A stretch of 64,000 nucleotides of DNA, taken from assembly GCA_011317545.1 (NCBI GenBank), contig WUJK01000008.1:558001-622000 (forward strand). Direction: 5' to 3'. How positions within the stretch are numbered: position 1 is the first letter of the stretch; each line of letters starts with the position of its first letter. A model generated the notes under the pieces. The model was not told where the DNA came from. It did no database searches and worked only from the letters and a program-made list of their open reading frames with translations. Origin of the DNA: Coniella vitis (Eukaryota > Ascomycota > Sordariomycetes > Diaporthales > Schizoparmaceae). Shown in pieces: positions 36,496-48,856 of this stretch. The translations under genes were made by a program, and so were the position numbers.

Positions 36496-37301
36496 CTTTT
36501 TGTGGATCGTGACAATTGGTGCTAAAGATGGGGAGCGAAAGAGCAACGGCGGCGAGCAATACTGGGGGTGATGGGGTCAGGAGACAAGAACAGCGGCAGA
36601 AATAGACACTCCTTGCCACTGATGAAGTGTGTACACAGCTCGGTGTTCGCGACAAGAAAAACAATCCATGGCGTGTCGAGGGGCTCGGTTGGTGACGATG
36701 GTTGGGGTTGAGACGAAAGCAGGCGCACCCAAAGTGCCGAACCGCGAAGCTCTGTTGATTCCGCAGCGGCTAACATCGGGGCAGTGGGGGGTGTTGGCAA
36801 TAGCGGGCAACGCGGGGTAATTAGAGGACCTGGGCACTACGATGTACTATGTAAACCCGCCCGTGGTGACAGGGCGGGGACCCTGCTTCCACTAGCCAAC
36901 CCCACCTGCCTAGACGGTATCATCTGACTAGATATAAGCCAGCAAAGCTGTGGTTAAGAGCAAGTACCATACTTGCCCATTTTAGACCTCATCATGTGGC
37001 CTTTGGAACTTTATTAACAACAATGCTTGGAAGAGGCTTCAGATGCTTTCACGATGTGATACTGCCCATGCTCGGATAACAGTTGACTTGATTCGCTAGG
37101 CACTGTCCAGGCCGCCCTTTCCCGGGCTTCCGGCTGGCCGCTAGCTAAAAGCAGGCTTACAAGGACCATTTCCATAATCCGCGACCGTCAATCATTGAGC
37201 CCACTGACGACTAGATATTGGGTATAATGGTAACAACACATGGAGGCTGCAGGTGCAGTACAGACTGGACGTCTGTCTGCCAAAGGCGGTAGGCCGAGCA
37301 T
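36496..37301. other. Intergenic, no supported gene
   Basis: Promoter side of hmgA and 3' side of the small minus-strand gene. One ACTATGTA copy at 36846. No gene seen. Confidence 0.6.
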
Positions 37302-38023
37302 CTACTCCTCGCCCTTGTTCTTCTTCTTCTTCTTGCCGCCGCTTGACTCAACCTCTGGCGTTGACGTCAGGTGCACGATAAACCTGGTTGCATTCTCCTC
37401 TGGGTCGTATTCAAAGCCCTTGAGGTAGGCTTCTGGAAGCTCATCATCTGCCTGTAAAGAGAGAGGAAGGGAGATATACTTGTTAGCAATTGGACTAGTA
37501 GGTGTTCTATATGGTTGGTGTATGGAAAACGCACCTTCTTCTTGTAAGCCTTGTGAATGGCATCCATAGCGTCCTTGATGGTCACGCCCTTGAGGTTGCG
37601 GGCTGTCACCTCCTTTCCGAGAGGGAAGTGAAGGTCAATCTTCTTGATTGGTGGCTCTGTTAGGTGAATCTTCAGGACGTCCTTGTCCTCCACTGTGTTT
37701 GGGGACGTGTTGATTTTCCTGCTCTGGGTCAGCTTGTTATCCAATCCGAGTTTCGAATCCTGTGCATGACTTACCATCCCGTCTTTTGGGTCTGCTTGGC
37801 AATTTGGAGCGTCTTGCCCTCTTCCACTGGATGCATGTCAATACAGGTGCGACAATTCTACAGAATCCAGGGGAGATGCAAACGAACCGAGGTCCTCAAT
37901 CTTGAACACGCCAGCTGCGGCGACTGTGCTCTGTCTAGGCTTCTTGACGCTCTTCGCATCCTTTGCGTCCACAGCATCGACGCCCTCGATGGCGGAATCG
38001 ACCTTGGAAAGTGGTTCTGTCAT
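37302..38023 (-). CDS. Small conserved fungal protein, Lys-rich C-terminus
   Basis: Four exons (38023-37888, 37826-37775, 37718-37535, 37451-37302) with clean GT-AG borders give 173 aa. An Ala/Asp/Lys-rich N-terminus is followed by a compact middle part (about 72-150) with VLKIHLTEPPIKKIDLHFPL, NLKGVTIKDAMDAIHKAYKKK and LPEAYLKGFEYDPEENATRFIVHL. The last residues are GGKKKKKNKGEE. The middle part looks like a small alpha/beta fold. It has some resemblance to the GVTV-x-D-x-L-x-A-I pattern of fungal DUF6699 proteins, but I am not confident of that. No signal peptide or membrane segment is visible, and the Lys tail suggests nucleic-acid or nuclear association. Function unknown. Four introns-worth of consistent phase make it a real gene. 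Confidence 0.8.
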
Positions 38024-40965
38024 GGTGGCAGGAAAGAGAATCTACTGAGAAATTGGGGGAGTTGTGACTAGATGACGTTCACGCCCAACTAGATACTGCA
38101 AACAGTTGGGTTGTGGTGAGAATTGGCTCTCGCGTAGCGGTTGTTTGCTGGTGCTTCAGATAGGAGCAGATGACAATGATGATGAGGAGGAGGATGATGA
38201 TAATGGGACAAAAGAGGGAGAGAACTGGAAAGAGGGGAAAGAAGAAGGTCGTGTCTAAGTACTACTGCAAGGTAGCTTAGCAAAGCTTGGTATGCTCCCC
38301 CCACGGTGTGCCCGGAGTGAGGAGGGGAAGCTGGGCGGGCAGGTGCGAGCCTGTCCATCCCATCCGCATTGGGAGCGTCGTTATTGCACCCTGACCCTGC
38401 AGCCGGTCATGTCATCAGGCGAGCGTACAGTGGAATTTGTGGCCTGACCTTCGTGTATTCCATCAGCGCTTTGTCCTCTTGCGCACTGTCCGCCCACTGG
38501 CCATCGCAAGCCCATCACAGTGCACCTAACGGCGCCAGCATTTCAAGGCACCCAACGGGCTCCTGCACGCCCGTACTATGTACTATGTAGCGGGTTGAAG
38601 CCAGGGCGGGGTAATCATACCAAAGCGTTTGTCTAAGCATTTGCTGTTATTTTTTGCTGGTAACACCGTCTCCTTTTCCCTTCGTGAGGTGATGTCAGCC
38701 TCTATTCTCTCACCCATCAACGACCATTTGTTATCTGCAGGCTTAAATTCAAGTTCCGCATCATGTTGCCCTCCAAACCCATCAGACATTGCCGGCTCTA
38801 TGAACATCCATTGTCCTTGCCTCAGGCTACAGAGCACTGGGCTATCAGCCCATCGCGTGACTCGCGCCCGTCACCGGCGTTCGACCTGCCGATTGGCCCC
38901 ACCTGCCGCCCAGCTGCGCACTACTGCCCAGCTAGGCTTAGCCATTCTCTCAAACCAGCCTTTGGTTGCGCTGAAATCTGGGGAAAATCTGGGGAAGCAA
39001 CGCCTAGGGGTTGCAGCTTGCCCCTCATGCCCAATGCCTTGATTGGCTGGCTGGCTGGCTGCTGGCTCGACTGGGTGGCTTATGTAACCAGGACCCTTTT
39101 GCGGTACTAGGACCAGTCACGCCTGCTATCCAAGCCCTCCTCGACTTGCTTCCTCTTATCTGTCTGGGAAAAACCACGACAAACCCCATCGTCAACGCTC
39201 GGGAACGCGTTGCGGTGGGGATCAACGGCACGCGCCCGCGCCCGCACCACAACGTCATTCCGTCTCAGCTGCGTCGGCTCCACTTTTGTTCTGGCCTGAT
39301 GCGTCACACCACTTTGGGCCCGATTTCACGCCCCTGGGCACCGGATGGGCGAGGAGCTCGCCATAATATCGACACCAGCCTGACAAGTCACGAGGCTGAA
39401 TGATGGTCCGACTGGCCACGTCCTGTGGGAACCAAGCTGCTGCCGGCATATATCGGACTTCTGGCGCTTGGGTCACTTGACTCTTGTGTGTCGTCTCATG
39501 CTTCGAACTTGGGCACAAGGATTTGACCTCAGCCATCTCCCAGAGAATCATCAAACACATTCAACCACGCATTTGCAGACAATTCTGAAAAGCCTAACTT
39601 GAAGCTGGCGGTGACTGATTCTTGCTGTGACATTACGGATTTGTTGAGCAATAACGTTATTTCGAAATGCCAGTGGTAAGCTGCTGTCACGGCTCTAGAG
39701 TTCTGTTTGATGCCCAGCATGGGATTGTCCACAGGCTGCAACGCAAATTGTCGTGTGAGGTTATTCTCACTCAAATGATTGCTAACCCAGTCAGCTGATT
39801 ATCAACGACTTTACAACCACAGGTAACAATTGCGAGTTAAGTATGCCACCAATCCTTGGATAGACGGATAAGATGAATGATGATATGCTCGCCAACTAAA
39901 CAGAAAAGCACACTGGAACACGAAAGCCTGCTAGAAATCACACCAATACAAAAATTATAGAAACAGCGACTGAAATGACGCATGGGCTCGTCGTTATTGC
40001 ATATCACGACAAATCATAGTATTGACACCTGTAACATTCCCTCACGCCCCACCATCCCGTCCAGCATCTAGAGAATGCGGCGCGGACACCTTTCACTTGA
40101 CCAAAGGAAAGGAAAAACGTAAAAGGTATTCCAAATCAAACCAAAATACATCATTTCATGGCCGCAAAACCATGAGGAATATCACGCAAGACTGTCATTG
40201 CTCGCTGAGAATTGATCTACAAAACCAGGCCTCTTATCCGAAGCATATTGATAGACTAGACAAAATGGTAAAGCGTTCCCTCGAGAGGCCAGGCTGGAGA
40301 TCATTGCGAAAGTTTTAATAATTTTCCAAGACATAAATCAAAGGAGCGAACTTTTCGAAACCCTCAATCCGCTTTGGTTTGCCAGAGAGTAGCCGAAAGT
40401 AGAAGGACTTCGCCGCATGCTCTGTGAGAATTAATTCCTGCATTTGGTACCTTTTGTACAAACACGTAGAGCAAAGGCTCGTTTCGTCAATTCCAAGCTC
40501 GACGAGAATCCCTATCCATCTCTCGAATCACGTTTCCTCCCCCTTGAACGCCTCACCCTAGAGCGTAAAGAAAAGATATCTACTTGGCAGTGAGACGCAA
40601 TAGGCTCGTTGGTGAAAAACAGTCTGTTCTTTATTCGAGCGGATTTCAGTCTATATACACAACTTGGACATAATAGAAACGGCCTTTCTTAATCATCACT
40701 GTTCTGAATACATTATTAGTATACACATACAAGGAGGGTCTTTGCATGAATTAACTTGATAATTCCCAGAATACTGTAAATGCATCGTGGAAGCTGCCCA
40801 GGCGAATTGAAGCAAAGCACACGACCATTTGGCGGAACAAAATATCTATAAATGAAGGAAGATTTATTACGCACCACATCGACCACATATGCACATACTG
40901 TTGCTCTATGTATTCATATCTCTATGTCTCTATATCTCTATTTAAAACCTCAAAGCTAATAACCC
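38024..40965. other. Intergenic, no supported gene
   Basis: There is no recognised gene. A minus-strand frame at 38583-38837 (84 aa, Met/Glu/Lys-containing, protein-like composition) is the only candidate and matches nothing I know. 39,550-40,900 is comparatively AT-rich. Overlapping ACTATGTA copies lie at 38575 and 38582. Confidence 0.5.
38573..38590. repeat. Tandem ACTATGTA motif
   Basis: Two overlapping copies of ACTATGTA (38575-38582 and 38582-38589). This octamer occurs at least 16 times in the window, counting both strands, always outside the coding exons I support. Confidence 0.7.
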
Positions 40966-43148
40966 TCAGCCCAGCTCAAAATCATGTTTTCTTCTCGGCT
41001 CGCTTGCCGACTCCGAGACGCGCTGCGAAGCCACCTCTTCCACATCCCCTTGTCCTCCATCCCTCGATATGGTCAATCTTTTCGTACTCGCCGCGTCACC
41101 ATATACCACCGTCCACCGCTCCTCTTCTCTTCTCCTCTCCCTTGCTCCTGATCCTGATTCTGATTCTGGTCCCTTTGCCGCGGTGCCATGAATCCCAGCA
41201 CCATTGTCCCTACCACCTACCCCCATCTCCCCTCGACTTCGCCCCCTCAGCCTCTCCATCCTCACCCCCAGACTCCCTTCCACCCCACTGGCCCCCGTCC
41301 CCCCCATCTTCCCGCCTCTCCCCTCCGTCCCCTCCGACAACGACGACGACTTGCCCGCCCGTTTCCCCGTCCAGTTCCACCACATCCGCTCACCCAAGAT
41401 CCGCAGCGCAGGGAGACACGAACAGACCATCCCGGCGGTCAGCTCAGCCACGGTGAGATACACCACGGGGACATAGTCCCACGTGGGGTCCGAGAGGGTC
41501 CCAAACGCGCTGAGCGCGCGGATGCGGACAATCGTGGCGACGAGGCCGAGACTGCCGACGGCGAACATGAGGGCGATGAGGAGCTTGCGGCGGCGCGGCA
41601 TGTTGAGGGAGGCGAGCATGAAGACGGGGAGGACGATGAGGAGGGTGTCTTGGGCGAGGGCGAGGGCCGAGTTTGCGTAGGCGAGGGCTTGGACGTTGAC
41701 GCAGGATGGGGTGGATGCTGTTGTCTTGGTGGAGGAGGAGGATGAAGAGAGGCGAAGGTCGCGATCCCAGAAGAAGGCGACTGGATGGCAGGAGAAGATG
41801 GTCGCGAGCAAGATCGCCAGGCTGGGGATGATGATGAAGCTCAAGGCGCCGTAGCAGGCGACTCGGAAGGGGCGGTAGGCTTGGAAGATGCGCATGTACA
41901 TCGCTACGATGGAGGCTTTGGTGAGGGCCATGGCGGCGACGTAGAGGATCTCGGCTACATAGACTGCGCAGAGTTAGATTTTGAGACGAGAGAGAATCGG
42001 GCCTGGAGGAGGACAATAATATTGAAAAGAATACTTACAAAGCAGCAATATCTGCTTCAAGACGCCGTTTGTCAGATCCCATAGGTGCATGCCCAAGCCC
42101 AGCTTGGCCACTACAATCCAGTCAGTGATCTTTCCCCACGATATAGAGCTTCATAACCATAATTTGGGTTCAAAAGGAAGGAAACAAATATCACGTACTG
42201 TAGAAAACACACCCCATTGGCACAGCAGCCAGTACGATAGCCGAGATGATGATGTAGTCCTCATCGCAGAATGTCTCCGTGTGCCACTTGGCCAGTGCCC
42301 GCAAGCCTACAACAAGCACGACAAACGCGAACAGGGTCGACATGCTAATGAGGATTTGCGCCGAGCGCGAATCATGAGGAAAGTCACATTGTGACGCCGT
42401 GTAGCGAGAGACGTCTGTTTTCCCCCCACAAACGCACCGAGATGGAGAAGTTAGCTATGCGTGCAGAAAAATTGCTTATGAGTGTAAGTGTACGCTGATA
42501 GTAACATTCGACACCGAGTGATGATGCCATGCATACAGATAATGCAAAGACAGCGTTGTTCGGAGTCCGGCGACGGAAGATGCATCACAATTGGGCCGCA
42601 CGTTCAACGCACCTAGAGTGTTCTGCATGGTACAGTTGGCGAGCAAACACTTGGTCACTGTGTCGGTGAGCGCAGTGCTCTCACACTGGCACGTCAGGTT
42701 TGTCAAGGCGCAGCCAGATACTTCGAGGCCCCCTAGTAGACACGCGAGCTGCACCGGAGCGAAGCGAAATTGTACGTCAGCTTGTGGTCTTCTTACGGCT
42801 AGTACAATCGCAGAGACATGGCAGCAGCGCTTGCTGATGGTGCGTGAAGTGCGGAATGGTCCACTGCAGCACGAGCTGGAAGAGACCCGAATGGTAGACG
42901 TAGACGTATTTTGGGTGCGCGGAATGGAGCAAGGAGGGGAACATGATCACATGCATGTATGCATGTGTAATTCACGCCGCAGGGGATCAACGTACTCCAC
43001 ATGTTGACAGGTCCTCAAGCGAGGTCTGGGCCGTTGCCGGGGTTGCTGTTGAAAGAAGCAGCAGTAGCAACAATAGCAAGGCGAGCGACGGAGAGGCGGT
43101 AGTGGTCCGTAACCTCAGAAGGTTCGTATGCTTGCGCAACTGCGCCAT
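40966..43148 (-). CDS. CFEM-domain, rhodopsin-like (Pth11-type) putative receptor
   Basis: Five exons (43148-42996, 42748-42602, 42454-42199, 42110-42039, 41963-40966) give 541 aa. An N-terminal signal peptide with a Leu-run core ends near ATPATAQ. An extracellular CFEM domain follows, with cysteines spaced STC-LAC-SGC-LTCQC-KCLLANC (about 50-85). Then come seven helices of the fungal rhodopsin-like domain, with ILISMSTLFAFVVLVVGLRALAKWH, CDEDYIIISAIVLAAVPMG, LYVAAMALTKASIVAMYMRIF, FSCHPVAFFWDR and LPVFMLASLNMPRRRKLLIALMFAVGSLGLVATIVRI. The C-tail of about 130 residues is Ser/Arg/Glu-rich. Proteins of this architecture include Pth11 of Magnaporthe, a surface-sensing receptor. The junction between exons 2 and 3 is ambiguous: a donor at 42612 with an acceptor at 42414 also keeps frame but drops the last CFEM cysteines. 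Confidence 0.85.
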
Positions 43149-45199
43149 CGTCGCTGCTGGTACGATTATTGATGGGTAGAATAGTGTCGTAAATGGTATT
43201 GCCTTCGACGCGCAAGACGCCACGGGTTTCCCCCCTGGGGGGAAGCGCGAGTTCAGAAAAGAGGAGAAAACGATTCGTCTAGTGTCGTTGAAGCGCTTGG
43301 GGATTCAGAAACTGCGACTGATTATCCCTTCTTGGCACCCGCTGGCGCCCAAGCGGCGCAACGAGTGGGTTGGCGGTCGTAGACGTCGAGAAGGAAAGGT
43401 CCGAGTGTTGGCCGAAGCCAAAGCCACATGTCTGTGGACATGGACATATAGAAGCAGTTGGCTGGAGGAGGGCCACGCCGGCCCTTGCGGACGCCGACGG
43501 CTTGTCCAAAGTCAGCCTCCTAGAGGACCGAAGGACGGTTGGCGTTAGGATAGCAAAAGTGGCGTTGCGCAGGTTTGTTCTGGTCCATCGGTGGGCTACA
43601 AAGACGAAAGAGCAGATCCGAGTGAAGATACCGGTATAAAGGAGCAAAATCGGCCGGTGCAGCTAAAACGAAGCCTGAAAGGGGGAGCATGGAAGGTATG
43701 TCGAGATTCGACCGATCACCAACTGGATGAGAAAAATGCAAAACCAAACGTCCAAATCTGAGGGCGGAAATAGCATGTAGATATCCAACACTCCCAACAC
43801 CCTTGGAGTGGAGATTGTTGCCGCCTCAAACAGGAGCTCCCCGCTCTTTGCATCTGGCCTGGCCACCCTCATTTCACTCACGGGACCGGGACGGTGGACA
43901 ATGCACAGGAAACTCATGCTGGTGCATCCAGTGCAGCCATGCGCGGCATCAGACGTTTGCAGGTCGAAAGAGGAGACCGAGGTGATGCTCAAATTATGAT
44001 GCAGAAAGGCCATAGCGACAGCTCCATTGCTTGCCCCCATAATGTGGATTCCATATCCCACGCCGTATCAGATATGGAAAATGTCTTGATAGCGAGTGGC
44101 TCGTGGCTCGGCGAGGCCAGCGAGTTCTGAAGCCTCTGACTGTAGCGGTCCAACAGGTTCTCATGCCGAGAAGCAGGTATCGGCCCGTCACGGTGCAGGT
44201 CTGTTTAAGGCACAACGTCCGGACCAACAGTCCCGAGCCTGCTGATGGCCACGAGTGGTGGCCCGGCGTCAAGACATGGCACGACATTATGTGGGTGGGT
44301 GGGTTGCGTGGTGCCGGGCATTGACACCCCGGCTGCTGCATACATGCTGCCTGCACAAACTCTGTACAGGAAACTGTTGGATTTTAGTGCTCAGATTCTG
44401 CATACAAGAGATTAGTTACCTGGGTAGGACGGTAACATGTCGGACTCTGTTCTGTGTTCAAGGAAGACGAGACATTCTGGCAGAATGGACCTCAATACAA
44501 TCTCACCCTAGCTTCTCACCTAGACAGTGCTGCGTGACGATCCAACTGTCATTTTCCTGTCCGGGTAAAGGCAGCTATGCGAGCCTTGACGGCTGAGCAT
44601 CGGGAAGTATAGCGCCTGTTCCAGATTGCACGTATTCCTCTCACGACAAGTCGGTCCAAGAGAAGAGGAAGAAAGGTTTAGCTCCTCTCTCGCGGCAGCC
44701 GCACGAGCATTTCCACCGTTGCTGGCCCATACAATCAGTCTGTGCGGTGTGTTGCGACCCCGGGCTGTTACGGAAGATACCGAAACTACAGCTTGCCGGC
44801 AGTGCATGCGAACGTTGCAACGGGCTCCATAGCAGGTAGAGAGAAGTTTCTGCAGCAGTATGGGTTTGAAAAACGACACCTCGAAGGACTTGCGGACAAA
44901 GTGTATTGGTTTTTGACATTGTGGACGCAACCCCAAGGTTTATATGGGTGTGATGTCCAATGTGACAGCTCACAGGGCTGAAGAAGCTGAAAGGATGATC
45001 AAGTGGAACTTGACAGGAGCTTATTCCTCGCCTCCTGGCACGGTCGCAATGTGGGTCGAACCATTGTTCCAGAGCACGAAACCCTGGCCATGTTGATGAG
45101 GCATTTTGCGTGGTTGTATTGGATCACAGCACCTCCTATATAGCTACCAATTTTGCCTCGCTTTGCATTCTTTAGTGTTGTTGTGGGACAGGCTCCCGG
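43149..45199. other. Intergenic, no supported gene
   Basis: I see only short overlapping frames without recognisable domains. The left part is the promoter of the CFEM receptor and the right part the 3' flank of the LCCL gene. Confidence 0.55.
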
Positions 45200-47190
45200 T
45201 CAAGTCGCTCCGGCTGCCATCTGAATCCAAGTACCATTGGCGAGCCACGTGCCGCCCATGGTGTAGTCGCCCATTTCCAGACCATATGCTGCCGATAACG
45301 CGAAAAAGGCGAACCGAAAATACTCGGGCTCTCCAGCGAACATTCTCTGCCAGGTGAAGAAGCGCTCCGTCTGGCTGGACGAGTAGTCTCGGTACCGCTC
45401 TACATCATTGACGAGAACGCTGGTTCCGTTCCAGCCGACTGGCACACCAGGCCACGCAAAAGTGATGTTGGACAGCGTGGCGTTGCTAGCCGTGATGGCG
45501 GGCAGAGCTGAGCCATCGAGAGCATCGCCTTGCAACTCTGCGGCCGTTTGCAGAATGGCATCGAAGCCCCACTTTGCGACTCCATTGACAAAGAGCCCCA
45601 CGAGGATGCCTTGGAAGATGAGGCTGGGGCGGGTCTGCAGCGAGGTACCTGGAATGAGGAGAAGCCCCAAAATATAGTGGTGAAGCCGCAATTCCTCTTG
45701 TGGGATGGCTGCCAGGAGACCAATTGTGATTCCAAGACCGATGTACAGAGCTATATAGCGCAGTAGCCGGCCTTCCTGTCTGAAGGACCATGCTTGGGCA
45801 ATGAAAATGAAGAGCAAGACAACCACAATGATGATCAGCGAGGCAAGGCCACCAGGCTCTTGCTTAATGTCGTGTGCCGTCAGCCGCTCCAGAGGGATGA
45901 GCTCAAAGGTGTAGTCGGCTAGAACGGCGACCCAGCACGGACCGAGCCAGAGCACCGTCTTTTCTACCTGGGCGCTGAGACCGTCGAGGGTGCGACGTAT
46001 GTACAAACGATACATGACCATGGAGATGAAGAGAGCGGGCAGCAGCTTGCCCATGGCTGTGGATACAAGCGTGGCAATGCTGGCATACTCGGGTGTGTCT
46101 GTAGCGAGCGCCGCCTGCAAGTAGCTACCAATGACTGTCGAGTAAAAGAATACCGAGGCAGACGTGGTGAAAAGCGACAGCAGTGTTGTGTAGACAACAG
46201 AGACGGCAAGCAGGTCCCAGGAGAGATCTCTACATGACACATTGGTGGTCTGAAAGGTAAAGGATGACGGGAAGCTCGAGTCGAAGGCAATACTGGAGAT
46301 GCCGTTGCGGGAGACCGCAGGATAGCTGTGCTGCTGGCCTGTGAGAGACACGACGCCACAGCCGCCTCCGCTGTTGGTGATAACGCCCGCGTGGATGGCA
46401 GCAGAACAAATGAAGGAGTCGCCACGGTAGGTGTAGTCGTGCTGGCCATCGGGAGTAGGACCACCGACTACCAGTGGCTCATAGATGACCTCTTGAGCGC
46501 CGACAGCACGCGGATTTTGCACCTCCTCGCCAAGGCAATTTGCCGGGCAGCGGAAGGCGAAAGAACTGTTTGAGAAGGGCAGACAGTAGGTGCCGTTGAT
46601 GCCACAGTCATTGTTCTCTTCCCTGCAATTTTCCAGCATGTTAGCAGTTGTCAAGCCAAGGCCTCGAGGGACTTCGGGTACAGAGTCACGAACCAAAAGA
46701 CGCCACCGCACTGCAGCCTTATCGGTTGCCCATAGCCACTGACGTCTCCAGCCACAGCAGATTTGTGAAGGACAGCCGCAAAGGTGGCAATCCAGCAGAC
46801 GTAAAAGACCAAGAGAGCGAAGATGCGCTGCCACTGTCTTGGGCAGACTGTGGCGACCAGACGCAGCGGCAGATGTTGGATACGAGGCAGAAGCGGGCTT
46901 ATCTTGTACGGCCTGGGCGACTCTGGGCCCTTGAACCAAGCGTATATGGCAAGACATCGCTTCTCGACAGGCTTGGGGAGAAAACGACGCAGCGTGTCCA
47001 GCACGGGGTCTTGTAGTTGGCCATCTGGATAGCCCAAAGAACTTGAAAAGTACTCTGGTGAGGCCGACGCTGCAGCGGCGATGGCTGGACCTTGGCCAGC
47101 CTTGTCCGCAGTGGCGGTTGTCTGCCGCACGCAGCTCTCTGGATCTCGCAGGGGATTTGCATTCGCCATTGCGACAAGACGGGGCGGCAT
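45200..47190 (-). CDS. LCCL-domain multi-pass membrane protein
   Basis: Two exons (47190-46694 and about 46622-45200) give 639 aa. The donor GTTCGT interrupts a Trp codon that is completed in exon 2 (…CGGVFW-EENNDCG). A cytosolic N-terminus with KPVEKRCLAIYAWFKGPESPRPYKI is followed by TM1 (about 122-142). A lumenal or extracellular LCCL domain follows (about 170-286) with the core YRGDSFICSAAIHAGVI, GGGCGVVSL and GISSIAFDSSFPSSF, and conserved cysteines. After it come some seven further membrane spans, including LASLIIIVVVLLFIFIAQAW and ILGLLLIPGTSLQTRPSLIFQGILVGLFVNGVAKWGFD, and a C-terminal lumenal segment with N-glycosylation sequons. This matches the fungal LCCL membrane family, whose role is unknown. 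Met at 47169 is an alternative start. Confidence 0.85.
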
Positions 47191-48856
47191 TCATTCAGCA
47201 CCTTTGAGCGAGCACTGGCATGTCGAAATTGGGCTGAGTTGGGATACATCAGCCTCCATCGACGCACGAGCTGTTGTTGGCCACTATCTCTGCGGCATGC
47301 GTAATCCTGCCGGCGATGAAACGAGGCCACGGACAACGGACCAAAGCCGGGGTTGTTGGCGTCGGTGCCGTGTCGGCGAACCAATTGGAGCGACAGCCCT
47401 CGTTCGATCGGCGCCGTGCAAAGTACCGCCTGCATCGAGGCAGCTTTTTGGTGCGTAGAGATTTCATGGTGTGAGTCTGCGTTGTTCGAGTGCGAGAGCG
47501 CGTCCAACGTGACAACAAGAGCGAAGGCGTCGTGTCTTGAACAGCATGAACGTTGAAGTTCAAATGAGTTTCGCAAGCTACAGCGAAGGCTGACAGGCGG
47601 CCAGGGAAGCAGGGTTAGGGCAGTGCTTAGTCACTGCAAAAGATGACACATCCACAGAGAATTGCCAGGTTCCCAGGTACCTTGGTACCCTAGTTGCCTA
47701 GCTAGCTGCCTGGGACTGAAGACGAACGCGGTGGTGGTGTTTTATTATGCGCTCATCGAACAACCTGCCCACCTGTTGTGGGTGCGGGACACTCAGGGCG
47801 TCTTTCTGCGACCAATTCTTCTCTTTTCTGTGACCGTTGGATTGCTTTTTATTATTGGCGACCGCAGGAGCGATCAAGTGGAAGGCAGTCCACAGCTTCA
47901 TCCTTCGTCATTACTGCTCGCCTGGCGTTCACTTTGCATGAAACATGCGAGTAGACTGAAGGGGTGCTCGCCCATGGTACTGTGTGCAGTACAGCATCGA
48001 TCTGCGGGCCTGCAGGGGCTCGTCAGGGGCTCAGAATCCCGGGGCATGATGGGCTGGGCTGCTCCTCTTCTTCACCCACGCGAGATGGAGAACCATGGGA
48101 CGATCGCTGGAAACGCGAGCTGAATCATTCATCAGGCCGACATCCGCCGGGACTTAAGGTTGTACCATGCAGAAGCGCACTCTCCACGGCAAGCCTCGAC
48201 GGCAGGCCTCTGCGTCGCTTCCAGACCTGAACATTCCACGGCTCGGTTTGTTCCGTTGAGCCTCTTTGAGCAGCAAGCCGGTCCGTCACCCGTGGCAGCA
48301 CTCGCCCATCTCTGGACGGCCCCATTGGTGGACTTTGCTTAGCTCTTGGCCTGGATCGACTCGTACCTTTTTGTGTCAGCATCTTCAACCCCCACCAGCA
48401 ACTGCAAGGGGATCATTCTGCATTGCAGTATCCATACAGGACACACGGGGCCCCAGGCATTTACATAGGAACCGCGCTGCACAAGCGAGCCTCCTCTCAA
48501 GCATGGCTCTTTACGGCCAGATGACCACGGCGCACCTTGAATCAAACTCGGTGACCCCACAATGGCGCCTGGAATATAGGGACCTCTGCCGATAGCTGGA
48601 CGGAGACCCCTTCAGCCATTGCCATTTTTGTATTTCTTGGGGGATCATGTTTGCCAAGACTTGAAGACAGTTATATATATTCTGGTCCTGGTCCTTCAAT
48701 GTTCGACTGCTTGACTTCTGTGCTGTTGTGAAGGCAGAGGCTTCTCTCAACGCAGCCCACCCTCCTTCTCTTCCTTGAATCTTTGTTTTCTCTTCGAGTA
48801 TACGTATTTTCTGTTCTCCCTCCTTCTCCCGCCTCTTTTGGCTTGCTCCAGCAGCC
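47191..48856. other. Intergenic, divergent promoter of LCCL and mannanase genes
   Basis: No gene is seen. The stretch separates two divergently transcribed genes. A TATA-like element (TTATATATAT, 48671-48680) lies 177 bp upstream of the mannanase ATG. Confidence 0.55.
48671..48680 (+). promoter_or_regulatory. Candidate TATA element of the mannanase gene
   Basis: TTATATATAT stands in otherwise mixed sequence 177 bp before the start codon, with a pyrimidine-rich leader following. It is a candidate by sequence only. Confidence 0.35.

Noticed and set aside
46624..47194. Continuous frame making a 664-aa LCCL protein from Met 47194
   Set aside because: The upstream part is a shadow frame through exon 1. 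Splicing GTTCGT to the acceptor near 46623 joins the true exon 1 frame to the LCCL domain with a conserved Trp at the junction.
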